Below are positions 1-6,896 of a stretch of 54,789 nt of DNA, piece after piece. The stretch lies in NCBI GenBank assembly GCA_030528355.1, contig JAUMZA010000006.1, positions 1 to 54,789 on the forward strand. Direction: 5' to 3'. The stretch comes from Candidatus Saccharimonadota bacterium (GTDB lineage: Bacteria > Patescibacteriota > Saccharimonadia > Saccharimonadales > Saccharimonadaceae). The notes below the pieces were generated by a model. The model saw only the letters and a list, made by a program, of their open reading frames with translations, was not told the DNA's origin and did no database searches. How positions within the stretch are numbered: position 1 is the stretch's first letter; each line of letters starts with the position of its first letter. Both the position numbers and the translations under genes were made by a program.

Positions 1-590
1 CCGCCGCCACGTTCGGCGATGAGTGTGAGTGCTGCTGGCTCTATGTTAATCCCCTCCTTTTTGGCGATATAAGCAAGATGATCGGCAACGGTTGGCTCAT
101 CAATCAACCGAAAATGATACCGCTGCGTGCGGCTAATAATGGTGGCCGGCACTTTATCAACATCAGTTGTAGCAAGGATAAATACCACATGAGCCGGCGG
201 CTCTTCTATCACCTTTAGCAAGGCGTTAAAAGCGGGCTTGCTGAGCATGTGAACTTCATCGATAATGTAGATTTTTTTAGCAGCCTGGGCAGGGGTGATT
301 AAAGCTTTGTCGCGGAGTTCACGCACGTCATCCACCCCATTATTACTGGCGGCATCAATTTCGATAATGTCAAGGTGATCGCTTTCATCGGTGTATGGCA
401 GCTGGTTGATCTCGTGTGCTAAAATACGCGCCACCGAGGTTTTGCCGGTGCCACGAGGGCCGGTTAGAAGATAGGCATGAGCCGTCTTGTTGGTTGCAAT
501 CGCACGCTCAAGCAGGCTGGTTACATGATCCTGCCCCACAATTTCAGATAGGCGTTTGCTGCGGTATTTACGATACAACGCCTGGCTCAT
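1..590 (-). CDS. dnaX: DNA polymerase III subunit gamma/tau, N-terminal part (cut by window edge)
   Basis: AAA+ ATPase of the clamp loader, which opens the sliding clamp and loads it on DNA. I translated it by hand from the ATG at 590, which follows an AGGGAGA ribosome site. Visible motifs are VGQDHV near residue 19, Walker A GPRGTGKTS near 44, IEIDAASNNGVDDVREL, Walker B IIDEVHML, and the sensor region ATTDVDKVPATIISR. The reading frame stays open to base 1, so the C-terminal part lies outside. Between Walker A and IEIDAAS the family usually has a four-cysteine zinc module; here that stretch is short (about 20 residues after ARILAHEIN) and has no cysteine. holB, another subunit of the same complex, is at 25640-26398. 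Confidence 0.93.
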   Translation of the reverse strand, partial: MSQALYRKYRSKRLSEIVGQDHVTSLLERAIATNKTAHAYLLTGPRGTGKTSVARILAHEINQLPYTDESDHLDIIEIDAASNNGVDDVRELRDKALITPAQAAKKIYIIDEVHMLSKPAFNALLKVIEEPPAHVVFILATTDVDKVPATIISRTQRYHFRLIDEPTVADHLAYIAKKEGINIEPAALTLIAERGG

Positions 591-680
591 ACTTCTCCCT
601 GTTTCACTAGAATCTATTATAGCAAAGACGGGCGGTTCTTGCGATATTGTTATGTAGTTGAAACCTTGCGAGTATTACAA

Positions 681-707
681 CAAAAAACACCAGACAGACG
701 CTGGTGT
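681..707 (-). terminator. Rho-independent terminator of the 732-1247 gene
   Basis: Stem ACACCAG/CTGGTGT (687-693 with 701-707), loop of 7, followed on the minus strand by TTTTTTG. It lies just past the stop of the minus-strand gene. Confidence 0.8.
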
Positions 708-731
708 GTAATTGAGATGCGGATATAGCGT

Positions 732-1247
732 CTATAAGGCTGCTTCAACGGCTGCCCAGGTGGCATCTGGGTTGTCTTCTGGGATAATGATGGTGACTTG
801 GTCGCCCACTGCAATGCGGAAGTAGGTTACACTAGCAAGTAGAATGCGGTATTCTTTGCCGTTGGCTTCAACGTAATAGGCACCATCGTGCTGTACAAGG
901 GTACCAATCACCTGGCGGCGTTCAGTTGGGCCAATCTGCTTGTAGATAAAGCTGCCATCTTCGGTGATGGTGAGCTTAAGCATGTCGCCTTCAACCAGTT
1001 TTGACTTACTGGCGTAGTTGGCTGGCACTGGGTAGTTCTTGCCATCAGGGCCGATCATGACTTGTCCATCAAAGACACCTTCAATCACCTTGCCGGCAAC
1101 ATCCTCTTGACTATTGCGTGGAGTGACTACTTGGCCGTCTTCGCCTAAAATGCTAATCAGTAGTTCTTTTGCCGCAGCTAGATTAGTTTCGGCATCTTGA
1201 ATTAACGATTTTAATCGCTTAACTTGTTTTTCTGGTAATTCAGACAT
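732..1247 (-). CDS. Conserved-looking small protein of unknown function (171 aa)
   Basis: I do not recognise a named family. The ATG at 1247 (MSELPEKQ) is preferred over the upstream ATG at 1289 because AAAGGA lies about 12 bases before it. Residues 1-35 are a charged helix that could form a short coiled coil. The rest is rich in beta-type segments with repeated glycine turns (VIEGVFDGQVMIGPDGKNYP, then two blocks ending in TIIIPEDNP), which suggests a small all-beta, perhaps OB- or SH3-like fold. No signal peptide or membrane segment is seen. It stands alone, with its own consensus promoter and terminator, between dnaX and the rplJL operon. Confidence 0.75.
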   Translation of the reverse strand: MSELPEKQVKRLKSLIQDAETNLAAAKELLISILGEDGQVVTPRNSQEDVAGKVIEGVFDGQVMIGPDGKNYPVPANYASKSKLVEGDMLKLTITEDGSFIYKQIGPTERRQVIGTLVQHDGAYYVEANGKEYRILLASVTYFRIAVGDQVTIIIPEDNPDATWAAVEAAL

Positions 1248-1294
1248 AATCTCGCAGTTCCTTTGTCTGTTTTTATTATAAAATATCACTTCTA

Positions 1295-1323
1295 TATATA
1301 CGCTAGTAGGCCGCTTTTGTCAA
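1295..1323 (-). promoter_or_regulatory. Consensus promoter for the 732-1247 gene
   Basis: Minus strand TTGACA (1318-1323), 17-base spacer, TATATA (1295-1300). A second AT-rich TATAAT lies nearer the gene. From here to 1474 I see nothing coding. Confidence 0.65.
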
Positions 1324-1474
1324 GGCTTTGGCGGGTGCAACAGTAGAGTGTTGGCGGGAGGGTGACGGCTGCTGCCCTGTTGTTGCTGGACTGTTGCGGT
1401 AATGGTGGCTGGCAATTGGCGAGATGTTTCCACAGCTTTTCTAGGGGTGAGCTATAAAACGTTGTAAATTTTAT

Positions 1475-1506
1475 ACAAACAAAAAACCGCCCTGAGATTC
1501 AGGGCA
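1475..1506 (-). terminator. Terminator of the rplJ-rplL operon
   Basis: Stem GCCCTGA/TCAGGGC (1489-1495 with 1499-1505), loop of three, then GGTTTTTTG on the minus strand, 40 bases after the rplL stop. Confidence 0.9.
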
Positions 1507-1544
1507 GCCTTTGCTTTAATAATACGAACTCAAATTAGGATTAA

Positions 1545-1922
1545 TTACACAAGCTCTACGCTTGCGCCAGCTTCTTCAAGCTTCTTCTTTGCTTCTTCAG
1601 CTTCGTCCTTAGAAACCTTTTCCTTGATTGCGCTTGGAGCGTCGTCTACCAACGCCTTTGCTTCACCAAGACCAAGACCAGTGATTTCCTTCACAGCCTT
1701 GATTACTGCAACTTTTTGGCTACCTGCGTCCTTAAGTTGTACAGTAAATTCGCTCTTTTCGTCTGCAGCAGCAGCTTCACCGCCAGCAGCAGGACCAGCA
1801 ACAGCTACTGCAGCTGCAGCAGGCTCGATGCCGTATTCTTCTTTCAATACGTTCTTTAGTTCGTTTACTTCAAGAACGGTTAGTTTAGTTAGCTCTTCAG
1901 CTAGTTTCTTTACGTCAGCCAT
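1545..1922 (-). CDS. rplL: 50S ribosomal protein L7/L12
   Basis: Stalk protein of the large subunit that recruits translation GTPases such as EF-Tu (tuf, 50828-52012). At 125 aa it has the usual length. The N-terminal dimerisation helix-hairpin ([17 protein letters not shown]) is followed by an Ala/Gly hinge ([19 protein letters not shown]) and the C-terminal GTPase-contact domain with the signature [13 protein letters not shown]. It lies 38 bases after rplJ in the same transcript, with a GAAGGAG site before the ATG, and should share the L10-leader control of that operon. Confidence 0.98.
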   Translation of the reverse strand: MADVKKLAEELTKLTVLEVNELKNVLKEEYGIEPAAAAVAVAGPAAGGEAAAADEKSEFTVQLKDAGSQKVAVIKAVKEITGLGLGEAKALVDDAPSAIKEKVSKDEAEEAKKKLEEAGASVELV

Positions 1923-1960
1923 GGTTATAGCTCCTTCTTAATATTCGTTGATTGGTAAAA

Positions 1961-2485
1961 TTAATTGGTTGCTTTTGCTTCAACACCATCAAGCAAGGCA
2001 TGCAAGTTGCCAGAAAGCCCGTTGGTAATATCGTGAACTGGTGAAAGCAGTTGTGCCACCACTTCGGCGATAAGCTGCTCTTTGCCAGGAAGGCCGGCAA
2101 GAGCCTTGATTTCTTCGGTGTTAAGGGCAAGGCCTTCACCGCTAAAACCACCAACCAGCTCAAGGGCTGGATGATCCTTTGCAAAGGTGTTGAGTACTTG
2201 TGCAGGTGCAACTTCATCATCGGCGCTAAATGCGTAGATGAGCTGTCCTTCAAGTAGTGAAGTATCCGCATCCTTGTAGGTGTCGTTGCTTTCAAGTGCC
2301 ACACGTACCAGGCGGTTTTTTACCACCTTGATAGTTACGCCAGCTTCACGAGCAGCTGCACGTAGCGACTGAAGTTCAGCGACGCTCAAGCCCTGGTACT
2401 TGGCAAACGCAGTTGCTTTCGCATCAGCAAGAATGTTGGTAACTTCTGCAACCAAAGTTTGTTTTTTATCGCGTGTAATTGCCAT
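1961..2485 (-). CDS. rplJ: 50S ribosomal protein L10
   Basis: L10 anchors the L7/L12 dimers to 23S rRNA. The 174-aa product starts MAITRDKKQTLVAEV and carries the family pattern ADAKATAFAKYQGLSVAELQ and VVKNRLVRVAL in the RNA-binding domain, then the C-terminal L12-binding helix. First gene of the rplJ-rplL operon, preceded by a long structured leader and a consensus promoter. An AAGGAAG site lies before the ATG. The L10-L12 complex is the expected repressor of its own leader in known bacteria. Confidence 0.98.
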   Translation of the reverse strand: MAITRDKKQTLVAEVTNILADAKATAFAKYQGLSVAELQSLRAAAREAGVTIKVVKNRLVRVALESNDTYKDADTSLLEGQLIYAFSADDEVAPAQVLNTFAKDHPALELVGGFSGEGLALNTEEIKALAGLPGKEQLIAEVVAQLLSPVHDITNGLSGNLHALLDGVEAKATN

Positions 2486-2539
2486 AAATAAAACTTCCTT
2501 TTGGTTAGGTTTCTAATAACATTTGAGCCGTATTGTTAA

Positions 2540-2680
2540 AGATCTGGTAGTTTATAGAACCAAAAAAGTCTTTGGTTCTCGCACTACCAAAGACTTACGT
2601 TTGAAGATGTGTATGTCACTCCTCGGTAGCAGATTAAGCCTGGGTTTCCCGCACGGCAGCTACTGTCTCTGGTAATGTCT
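2540..2680 (-). ncRNA. Ribosomal protein L10 leader (autoregulatory 5' UTR)
   Basis: The transcript from the 2687-2715 promoter has about 195 bases before rplJ. It contains the hallmarks of the bacterial L10 leader: GACAGTAGCTGCCG, then GGCTTAATCTGCTACCGAGG, which pair to form the kink-turn arm (CAGTAG with CTAC). Downstream comes a strong terminator-like hairpin (separate entry). Known L10 leaders bind the L10-(L12)4 complex; the arrangement here suggests control by premature termination. Recognition is by motif only. Confidence 0.8.
2562..2596 (-). terminator. Attenuator hairpin inside the rplJ leader
   Basis: Minus strand AAGTCTTTGGT/ACCAAAGACTT (2586-2596 with 2566-2576, 11 bp, loop 9) runs straight into TTTTTTGG, 77 bases before the rplJ ATG. 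The 3' arm can also pair with the following TTGGTTCT, giving an alternative hairpin. Confidence 0.75.
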
Positions 2681-2686
2681 TTACGT

Positions 2687-2715
2687 AGTATAGCGTAGCT
2701 ACGTAAAAAAGTCAA
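2687..2715 (-). promoter_or_regulatory. Promoter of the rplJ-rplL operon
   Basis: Minus strand TTGACT (2710-2715), 17-base spacer, TATACT (2687-2692). Confidence 0.85.
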
Positions 2716-2739
2716 CAGAGAATGGCGAATTGTCGGTAT

Positions 2740-2813
2740 CGCACCCAAAACTATCAAGTGGCCTTAATGGCTTTGGGTGCGAGGACAAGGAGAGTTCCCT
2801 GCCTCGCAGGCAG
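2740..2813 (-). repeat. Two inverted repeats after the 2815-3159 gene
   Basis: A perfect 10-bp inverted repeat, CGCACCCAAA (2740-2749) and TTTGGGTGCG (2772-2781) with 22 bases between, is followed by a second palindrome CTGCCT-CGC-AGGCAG (2799-2813) next to the stop codon of the minus-strand gene. Neither has a clear U-run on the minus strand. They may be a poor terminator or an RNA processing site. Confidence 0.55.
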
Positions 2814-2814
2814 T

Positions 2815-3159
2815 TTATTGCTGCAATGCGTTGAGATAGTTTGCTTCGTACTGAGCAGCATCGGTGAGTTCACACGGTGCGGCCGGTGGCACGAGTGGCA
2901 AAACTGTCTGGGCGGCATGATGGCGGTTGCTACTTGGTGCAATTGCACTGTTGATAGTATCAAGCTGCGAGAGGAGCTCCTCGATTAACTCGAGTTTTGC
3001 ATCACAATTATCAAGCTGCTGAGCAATGCGATTAAGCAACGTTTCGTGCTGTGCGACACGCTCTTGTAGTTCGGCGGCTTGATGCTCAAGTTTAGTGACT
3101 GCTGTCTCCAGCTTGGTGTACTCGTTGGACCCGTCATCCATGCTAAATACAGGGATCAT
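2815..3159 (-). CDS. Small coiled-coil protein of unknown function (114 aa)
   Basis: Not a family I recognise. Residues about 12-70 are a continuous heptad-rich helix (TKLETAVTKLEHQAAELQER and similar), and the C-terminal 40 residues are Pro/Ala-rich and probably disordered. The ATG at 3159 has an ideal AAGGAG site 6 bases upstream. It has its own consensus promoter, placed within the end of tmk, so it can be expressed apart from tmk-dcd. No signal or membrane segment. Confidence 0.7.
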   Translation of the reverse strand: MIPVFSMDDGSNEYTKLETAVTKLEHQAAELQERVAQHETLLNRIAQQLDNCDAKLELIEELLSQLDTINSAIAPSSNRHHAAQTVLPLVPPAAPCELTDAAQYEANYLNALQQ

Positions 3160-3234
3160 ATAATCTCCTTGTCCGAATTGTCAACGCTTAGGTAAAGCGG
3201 ACGGCCTTTGCGATAATCACAAAAGCTGCCATAT

Positions 3235-3263
3235 AGTATATTACGTATGGCGAACGTTGTCAA
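3235..3263 (-). promoter_or_regulatory. Promoter of the 2815-3159 gene
   Basis: Minus strand TTGACA (3258-3263), 17-base spacer, TATACT (3235-3240). The -35 box lies inside the last codons of tmk. Confidence 0.75.
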
Positions 3264-3900
3264 ATTTGGGTGTAGCTGGCAGGAGCGGTGATACGTGCTG
3301 CCAAATGCTCTGGGCAACAGCCTCCACCGGCTGCGTGGCATCAATCAGCGGAAGCTGCTGCTCGTTGGCGATGCGTAGATAGCCTTCATCGAGTGTACGG
3401 TGAAACTTGGCATCTTTGGCTTCGAACGTATCAGTGGCGTAGTTGGTATTGCGATTTGTGATACGGGTGCGACGGCTATCGGTGGCCAGTGCAAGCACTA
3501 GTGTGAGGTCTGGCGTACGGTAGCTCGGACTGGTGAATTGGGCGGTGATGCTGGTGATAAGCTCTGCAGGTACGCCTTCGCCATGCCCTTGATATGCCAA
3601 GGTAGATAGCCAGTTGCGTGAAGCAATCACCCATTTGCCGTGGGTAAGGTGCTGCTCGATGATAGGAGTGAGTTCGTGTCGGGCAGCCGTAAATAATAAC
3701 AGATTAGTTAGTGGCGAGCGTGGCAGAGATTTATCAACAATAATGGCTCGTAAAGCATCGGCTATGGGTGTGCCGCCTGGTTCGTGTAGCAAAATAGTAT
3801 CAACCCCCGCCGTCTGGAGCTGTTGCTGTAAGATGGTAGCCTGAGTAGTTTTGCCGGTGCCGTCACTGCCTTCAATAACAATGTATTTGCCATGTGTCAT
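3241..3900 (-). CDS. tmk: Thymidylate kinase
   Basis: Phosphorylates dTMP to dTDP with ATP. The 219-aa protein has the family P-loop GSDGTGKTT near residue 12, the acidic/arginine patch HEPGGTPIADALR, and the substrate segment LAYQGHGEGV. The usual DRY/DRF of family members reads SRNWLST here, so the aspartate is replaced. It begins in a 4-base ATGA overlap with the dcd stop, so the two are translated together. With dcd and thyX nearby it completes a dTTP supply cluster. Confidence 0.93.
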   Translation of the reverse strand: MTHGKYIVIEGSDGTGKTTQATILQQQLQTAGVDTILLHEPGGTPIADALRAIIVDKSLPRSPLTNLLLFTAARHELTPIIEQHLTHGKWVIASRNWLSTLAYQGHGEGVPAELITSITAQFTSPSYRTPDLTLVLALATDSRRTRITNRNTNYATDTFEAKDAKFHRTLDEGYLRIANEQQLPLIDATQPVEAVAQSIWQHVSPLLPATPKFDNVRHT

Positions 3901-4619
3901 CGTATATCTTCACTCAGTGTGTCAATCGGCTGAGGGAGCACCCGAATATCCTTGTAGGCACGTGGCAACATTTGTGATGGATGCCACGAGGCAATCAGTT
4001 CTTCAAGGTTGTCGCTGGTTTGATACTTGCCGCTCATGCCTTGGCGACCATCGCTGTAGCTGCCCTTAACTGGCGATACGGTATCGTGGAAGATGAGCTG
4101 GCCAATACGCTCACCTACTGGCAGCACAACACTTTCGTGCTTATTGAGATTGTAGATTTCGAGCGTGATGCGGTTGATGTAACCCGGGTCAACCCAGCCG
4201 GCATCAAAGCATACTGCTACGCCATTACGCCCCCAGCTACTACGACTTTTCACTTCTGCGGCACCACCATGGGCCCGGATGCCAACAAACTCGTGCGTGT
4301 GAGCCAAGATACGCTCACCAGGTTGTAAAACGATGATGGGGTGGTCTTCCGGGATATTTTTAAATAGCGTATAGCCATTTTTTTGACACCATTTTTTATG
4401 AGGCATCGCAATGTGTGGGCCGTTAAAATAGCGAGCCACCTCACCTTTGTCAAACGGATTATACACCCTGGCGACCTCAACCGCCTCTTGACGATAGTAG
4501 TGATACCCAAGGGTAAAATCTAAACTTGCTTCGCTGACGTGATGTGTATCAAACGGTACGCAGACAATCGTCCCATCTTCAATCGCCCGTAAAATATCTG
4601 TGTTGCTATATACTGCCAT
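3897..4619 (-). CDS. dcd: dCTP deaminase / dUTPase family protein
   Basis: Trimeric nucleotide enzyme that deaminates dCTP to dUTP (or also hydrolyses it to dUMP), feeding thymidylate synthesis. The core motif KSRSSWGRNGVAV followed by DAGWVDPGYINRITLEIYN matches the Dcd active site; the Glu of TLEIYN is the expected catalytic residue. The C-terminal lid GMSGKYQ is present. At 240 aa it is longer than the E. coli enzyme (about 193), with extra segments around residues 45-90 (the region containing KWCQKNG). It has a GAGGGAG site and an upstream TACAAT -10 box. Whether it is mono- or bifunctional cannot be told by reading. Confidence 0.88.
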   Translation of the reverse strand: MAVYSNTDILRAIEDGTIVCVPFDTHHVSEASLDFTLGYHYYRQEAVEVARVYNPFDKGEVARYFNGPHIAMPHKKWCQKNGYTLFKNIPEDHPIIVLQPGERILAHTHEFVGIRAHGGAAEVKSRSSWGRNGVAVCFDAGWVDPGYINRITLEIYNLNKHESVVLPVGERIGQLIFHDTVSPVKGSYSDGRQGMSGKYQTSDNLEELIASWHPSQMLPRAYKDIRVLPQPIDTLSEDIR

Positions 4620-4667
4620 ATCTCCCTCTTGTTACTGCTATTATTGTAGCATAACCGTCCGCAATAA

Positions 4668-4696
4668 AGGAAAAGCCCAGCCAACACTGACTGGGC
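4668..4696 (-). terminator. Terminator of the ThyX-like gene
   Basis: Stem GCCCAG/CTGGGC (4691-4696 with 4675-4680), loop of 10, then TTTTCCTTTATT on the minus strand. Confidence 0.85.
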
Positions 4697-4703
4697 GGGT
4701 GGA

Positions 4704-5165
4704 TTATGCGACGTGCTCTTCAGAATTTGTGTGATAGTAGAGCTTTTGCAAGGCTGGCAAGATGGGTTCAACTATGCGGTTCTTGCGTAGCTCTTTGAAT
4801 ACAAACTCCCAGTCGTCGCTTTCAATGGCAATGGTATACCACAAAAATGGTGCCAATAGCAGCTCGGCATGTTGCGTATGTGCCTCGGACCCAAGGTAGT
4901 GTCGTGCATTGGCGACCGCATCTTGGCTGGCATGATACCAGCGAATCCTATCACGATGAGAGTAAAACTCTGGCAAGTAGTACGATTCGTGGCAGGTAGA
5001 GGCAATCTTGCAGGCAAGATCCCCCTGGGTATCAATGTAGCGTACGTGCAGGCTTGATTGAGCCGAAAGGTGCAAAAATACATCTAGCGGGACGGTGGCT
5101 TCCACTTGCATAGTGGTGTGTCCGTTGCGAACGCAGTGTTTCGTGCAGATGATTTCGTAGCTCAT
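4704..5165 (-). CDS. ThyX-like protein lacking the catalytic motif (153 aa)
   Basis: The C-terminal half resembles the thyX product at 5851-6744: APFLWYTIAIESDDWEFVFKELR here against EPFMWHTVIVTATEWSNFFALR there, and the N-termini also follow the same order. The region that holds the catalytic THRxxSRN motif in ThyX is shortened and has none of those residues. It is therefore probably a non-catalytic paralogue, perhaps a partner or regulator. The start MSYEII at 5165 is chosen for the GGGAGG site 5 bases upstream; an upstream ATG at 5225 lacks one. It is separated from thyX only by a small plus-strand gene. Confidence 0.7.
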   Translation of the reverse strand: MSYEIICTKHCVRNGHTTMQVEATVPLDVFLHLSAQSSLHVRYIDTQGDLACKIASTCHESYYLPEFYSHRDRIRWYHASQDAVANARHYLGSEAHTQHAELLLAPFLWYTIAIESDDWEFVFKELRKNRIVEPILPALQKLYYHTNSEEHVA

Positions 5166-5292
5166 GGCTACCTCCCTTTCTACGAGAAAGAACGACAGGA
5201 ACAAGTTGATGAAGTAAGCGTTCATCCACCTGGCTTTACTATAGCATATTTTTGCAAAAATGAAAGAGTTTTATGAGTATAATGGTCTAAAA

Positions 5293-5321
5293 TTGACAAA
5301 AACACAAAAATACGCTATAAT
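5293..5321 (+). promoter_or_regulatory. Near-perfect sigma-70 type promoter
   Basis: TTGACA (5293-5298), 17-base spacer, TATAAT (5316-5321), serving the 5409-5735 gene. Both hexamers match consensus exactly, suggesting strong expression. Confidence 0.88.
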
Positions 5322-5408
5322 TGATACGAGTGGGTATTTCTACCTATTCTTGTTGTATGTTCGTGGCAGCTACAGGCTGCTGGTACCTAAGGAAGGGAGC
5401 TGGTCGCA

Positions 5409-5735
5409 ATGACTGCTCATTGGGAAGTAACAATTATCGAAGGCCCGGCAAAAGGTGCGTTGATTGGCTCTCTGGCGGATTCGCTAGAAGGTCGTGAAAG
5501 TTGCGTGCCGATGCGGTTTGCTATCATGAAGCAAGGTAGGTTTCAGTATGAAGATGCCTTGGTGCAAATTGTAAGTATTGGCATGTGTACCGACGGTAAA
5601 GTAATGCGTATAGGTTTACGCAGGGTAACTCCCGAACCTATTGCGTGCCCCAATATGCGAGAATATGATGTCGTTGAAGAATACTATTACGATCCGCTGT
5701 ATCGGACGGGTCATCGCTGTATTGTCACGACATAA
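5409..5735 (+). CDS. Small protein of unknown function (108 aa)
   Basis: No family recognised. It is driven by a perfect consensus promoter, has GGAAGGGAG 13 bases before the ATG, and ends at its own terminator, so it is very probably a real, well expressed gene. The sequence is mixed alpha/beta with several cysteines (SCVPMRF, GMCTDGK, IACPNM, RCIVTT) and a tyrosine-rich stretch VVEEYYYDPLYRTG. No signal peptide or membrane helix. It stands alone on the plus strand between the ThyX-like gene and thyX. Confidence 0.75.
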   Translation: MTAHWEVTIIEGPAKGALIGSLADSLEGRESCVPMRFAIMKQGRFQYEDALVQIVSIGMCTDGKVMRIGLRRVTPEPIACPNMREYDVVEEYYYDPLYRTGHRCIVTT

Positions 5736-5743
5736 CCCCTCTA

Positions 5744-5772
5744 CCCCCGTGTATCTGCGGGGGTTTTCTTTA
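5744..5772 (+). terminator. Terminator of the 5409-5735 gene
   Basis: Stem CCCCCG/CGGGGG (5744-5749 with 5758-5763), loop of 8, then TTTTCTTTAT. Confidence 0.92.
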
Positions 5773-5806
5773 TGTGGATGGTAATGGCAGCAAATGACAG
5801 GCAGGT

Positions 5807-5833
5807 AAAACGCCAGCACAGTGTGTGCTGGCG
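5807..5833 (-). terminator. Terminator of thyX
   Basis: Stem CGCCAGCAC/GTGCTGGCG (5825-5833 with 5811-5819), loop of five, then TTTT on the minus strand. It sits back to back with the plus-strand terminator at 5744. Confidence 0.88.
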
Positions 5834-5850
5834 AAGTTGTTGGACAGGGT

Positions 5851-6744
5851 TTACTGATTGGCCGGAGGACGCAGGGAGAAGTCGGCTTCGTGCGGAATGG
5901 ATTTGCGAAGCTGTTCCCAGCCACGGAAATTACCACAGAAATCGCTGCTTCCCCGAACAATCTCACGAGGCTCTAGACGGGCATTGCCCCACTCAATCGC
6001 TGTGTAGCAAAGTGGCGTTGCTACGTGTTCGAGTGGCGACATGTGCCCTGCACTCACGAGCCGATTGTATAGCTGAATATCCTTGGCAATATCTCGCACG
6101 CCATCGTGTGTCAGATAGCTGACTCGTGCACAGCGGGCGGCTGATATTTTGCAGGCCTGCACGATATCCAGCTGGGCATCCAACCGTTCATCCGCCTGTA
6201 GTAGCGGTAGGTGCCACTGCCCTATTTCTACCAGTTGCGGAATGCTTGCGTGGTAGGCTTGCTGCATGCAATCTGCAATAGTTTGCATTTCAGGCTGTGC
6301 ATCCTTGTTGGCTCGTAGGGCAAAGAAATTGCTCCACTCGGTAGCGGTTACGATCACCGTATGCCACATAAATGGCTCCAAAATCCGATTAGCCAGCTGT
6401 TTATGCGTGCCGAGCCTGGCAAGTTCGGTAGCGGCATACAGCGCCTCTTTAAGCTGGGCCCGCCAGATAGCTTCCGCTTGAGCACGATAGTTTCGTGTGA
6501 GCGGAGAGTTGGCTTGCATGCCTGGCTGATTCTTACCCCAATAGGTTGGAATGAAAGGATCATCCTTGACACGCTGAATCATAGTGCTAACCGGTATGGC
6601 TCGACTGGATGCCGAGTTGCGACTAAACACTCGATGCGTATTGAACTCCGCCAAAATCATCCGCGGAAAGCAAACTTCCATTGTAGTGAGTCGATCGCCC
6701 TGTTCGGTGATCGAATCCAGTAAAATGTGTGCGTAATAGCCCAT
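5851..6744 (-). CDS. thyX: Flavin-dependent thymidylate synthase
   Basis: Makes dTMP from dUMP using FAD and methylene-tetrahydrofolate. The 297-aa protein has the ThyX motif as THRVFSRNSASSRAIP near residue 36, then WGKNQPGMQA, HKQLANRILEPFMW, TATEWSNFFALR and DAQPEMQ, all typical of the THR-variant branch found in phages and CPR bacteria. The first Arg of the classical RHR motif is Thr, as in that branch. The 3' half ARCARVSYLTHDG and HMSPLEHVA form the rest of the active site. AAAGG lies before the ATG. It works with dcd and tmk in dTTP synthesis. Confidence 0.95.
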   Translation of the reverse strand: MGYYAHILLDSITEQGDRLTTMEVCFPRMILAEFNTHRVFSRNSASSRAIPVSTMIQRVKDDPFIPTYWGKNQPGMQANSPLTRNYRAQAEAIWRAQLKEALYAATELARLGTHKQLANRILEPFMWHTVIVTATEWSNFFALRANKDAQPEMQTIADCMQQAYHASIPQLVEIGQWHLPLLQADERLDAQLDIVQACKISAARCARVSYLTHDGVRDIAKDIQLYNRLVSAGHMSPLEHVATPLCYTAIEWGNARLEPREIVRGSSDFCGNFRGWEQLRKSIPHEADFSLRPPANQ

Positions 6745-6840
6745 GAGAAGGCCTTTCTACTAGCGGGGTAAACCGTATGTCCACCCACCCTGTATATATT
6801 ATACTATGGGGCGAACGGGAGTGCTACTATGCCTATGTTA

Positions 6841-6876
6841 CGCAAAAACTCGCCACCGAGTTGATGACGAGTTTTG
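6841..6876 (-). terminator. Terminator of rplA
   Basis: Stem AAAACTCG/CGAGTTTT (6868-6875 with 6845-6852), followed by TTTTTGCG on the minus strand. The rest of 6745-6896 holds only the thyX leader with a TATAAT box. Confidence 0.7.
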
Positions 6877-6896
6877 TGAATGAATGAAAGCTACAA

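Noticed and set aside
5166-5225. Longer hydrophobic N-terminus for the ThyX-like protein (from ATG 5225)
   Set aside because: It covers the GGGAGG ribosome site of the 5165 start; the hydrophobic run is probably not translated.
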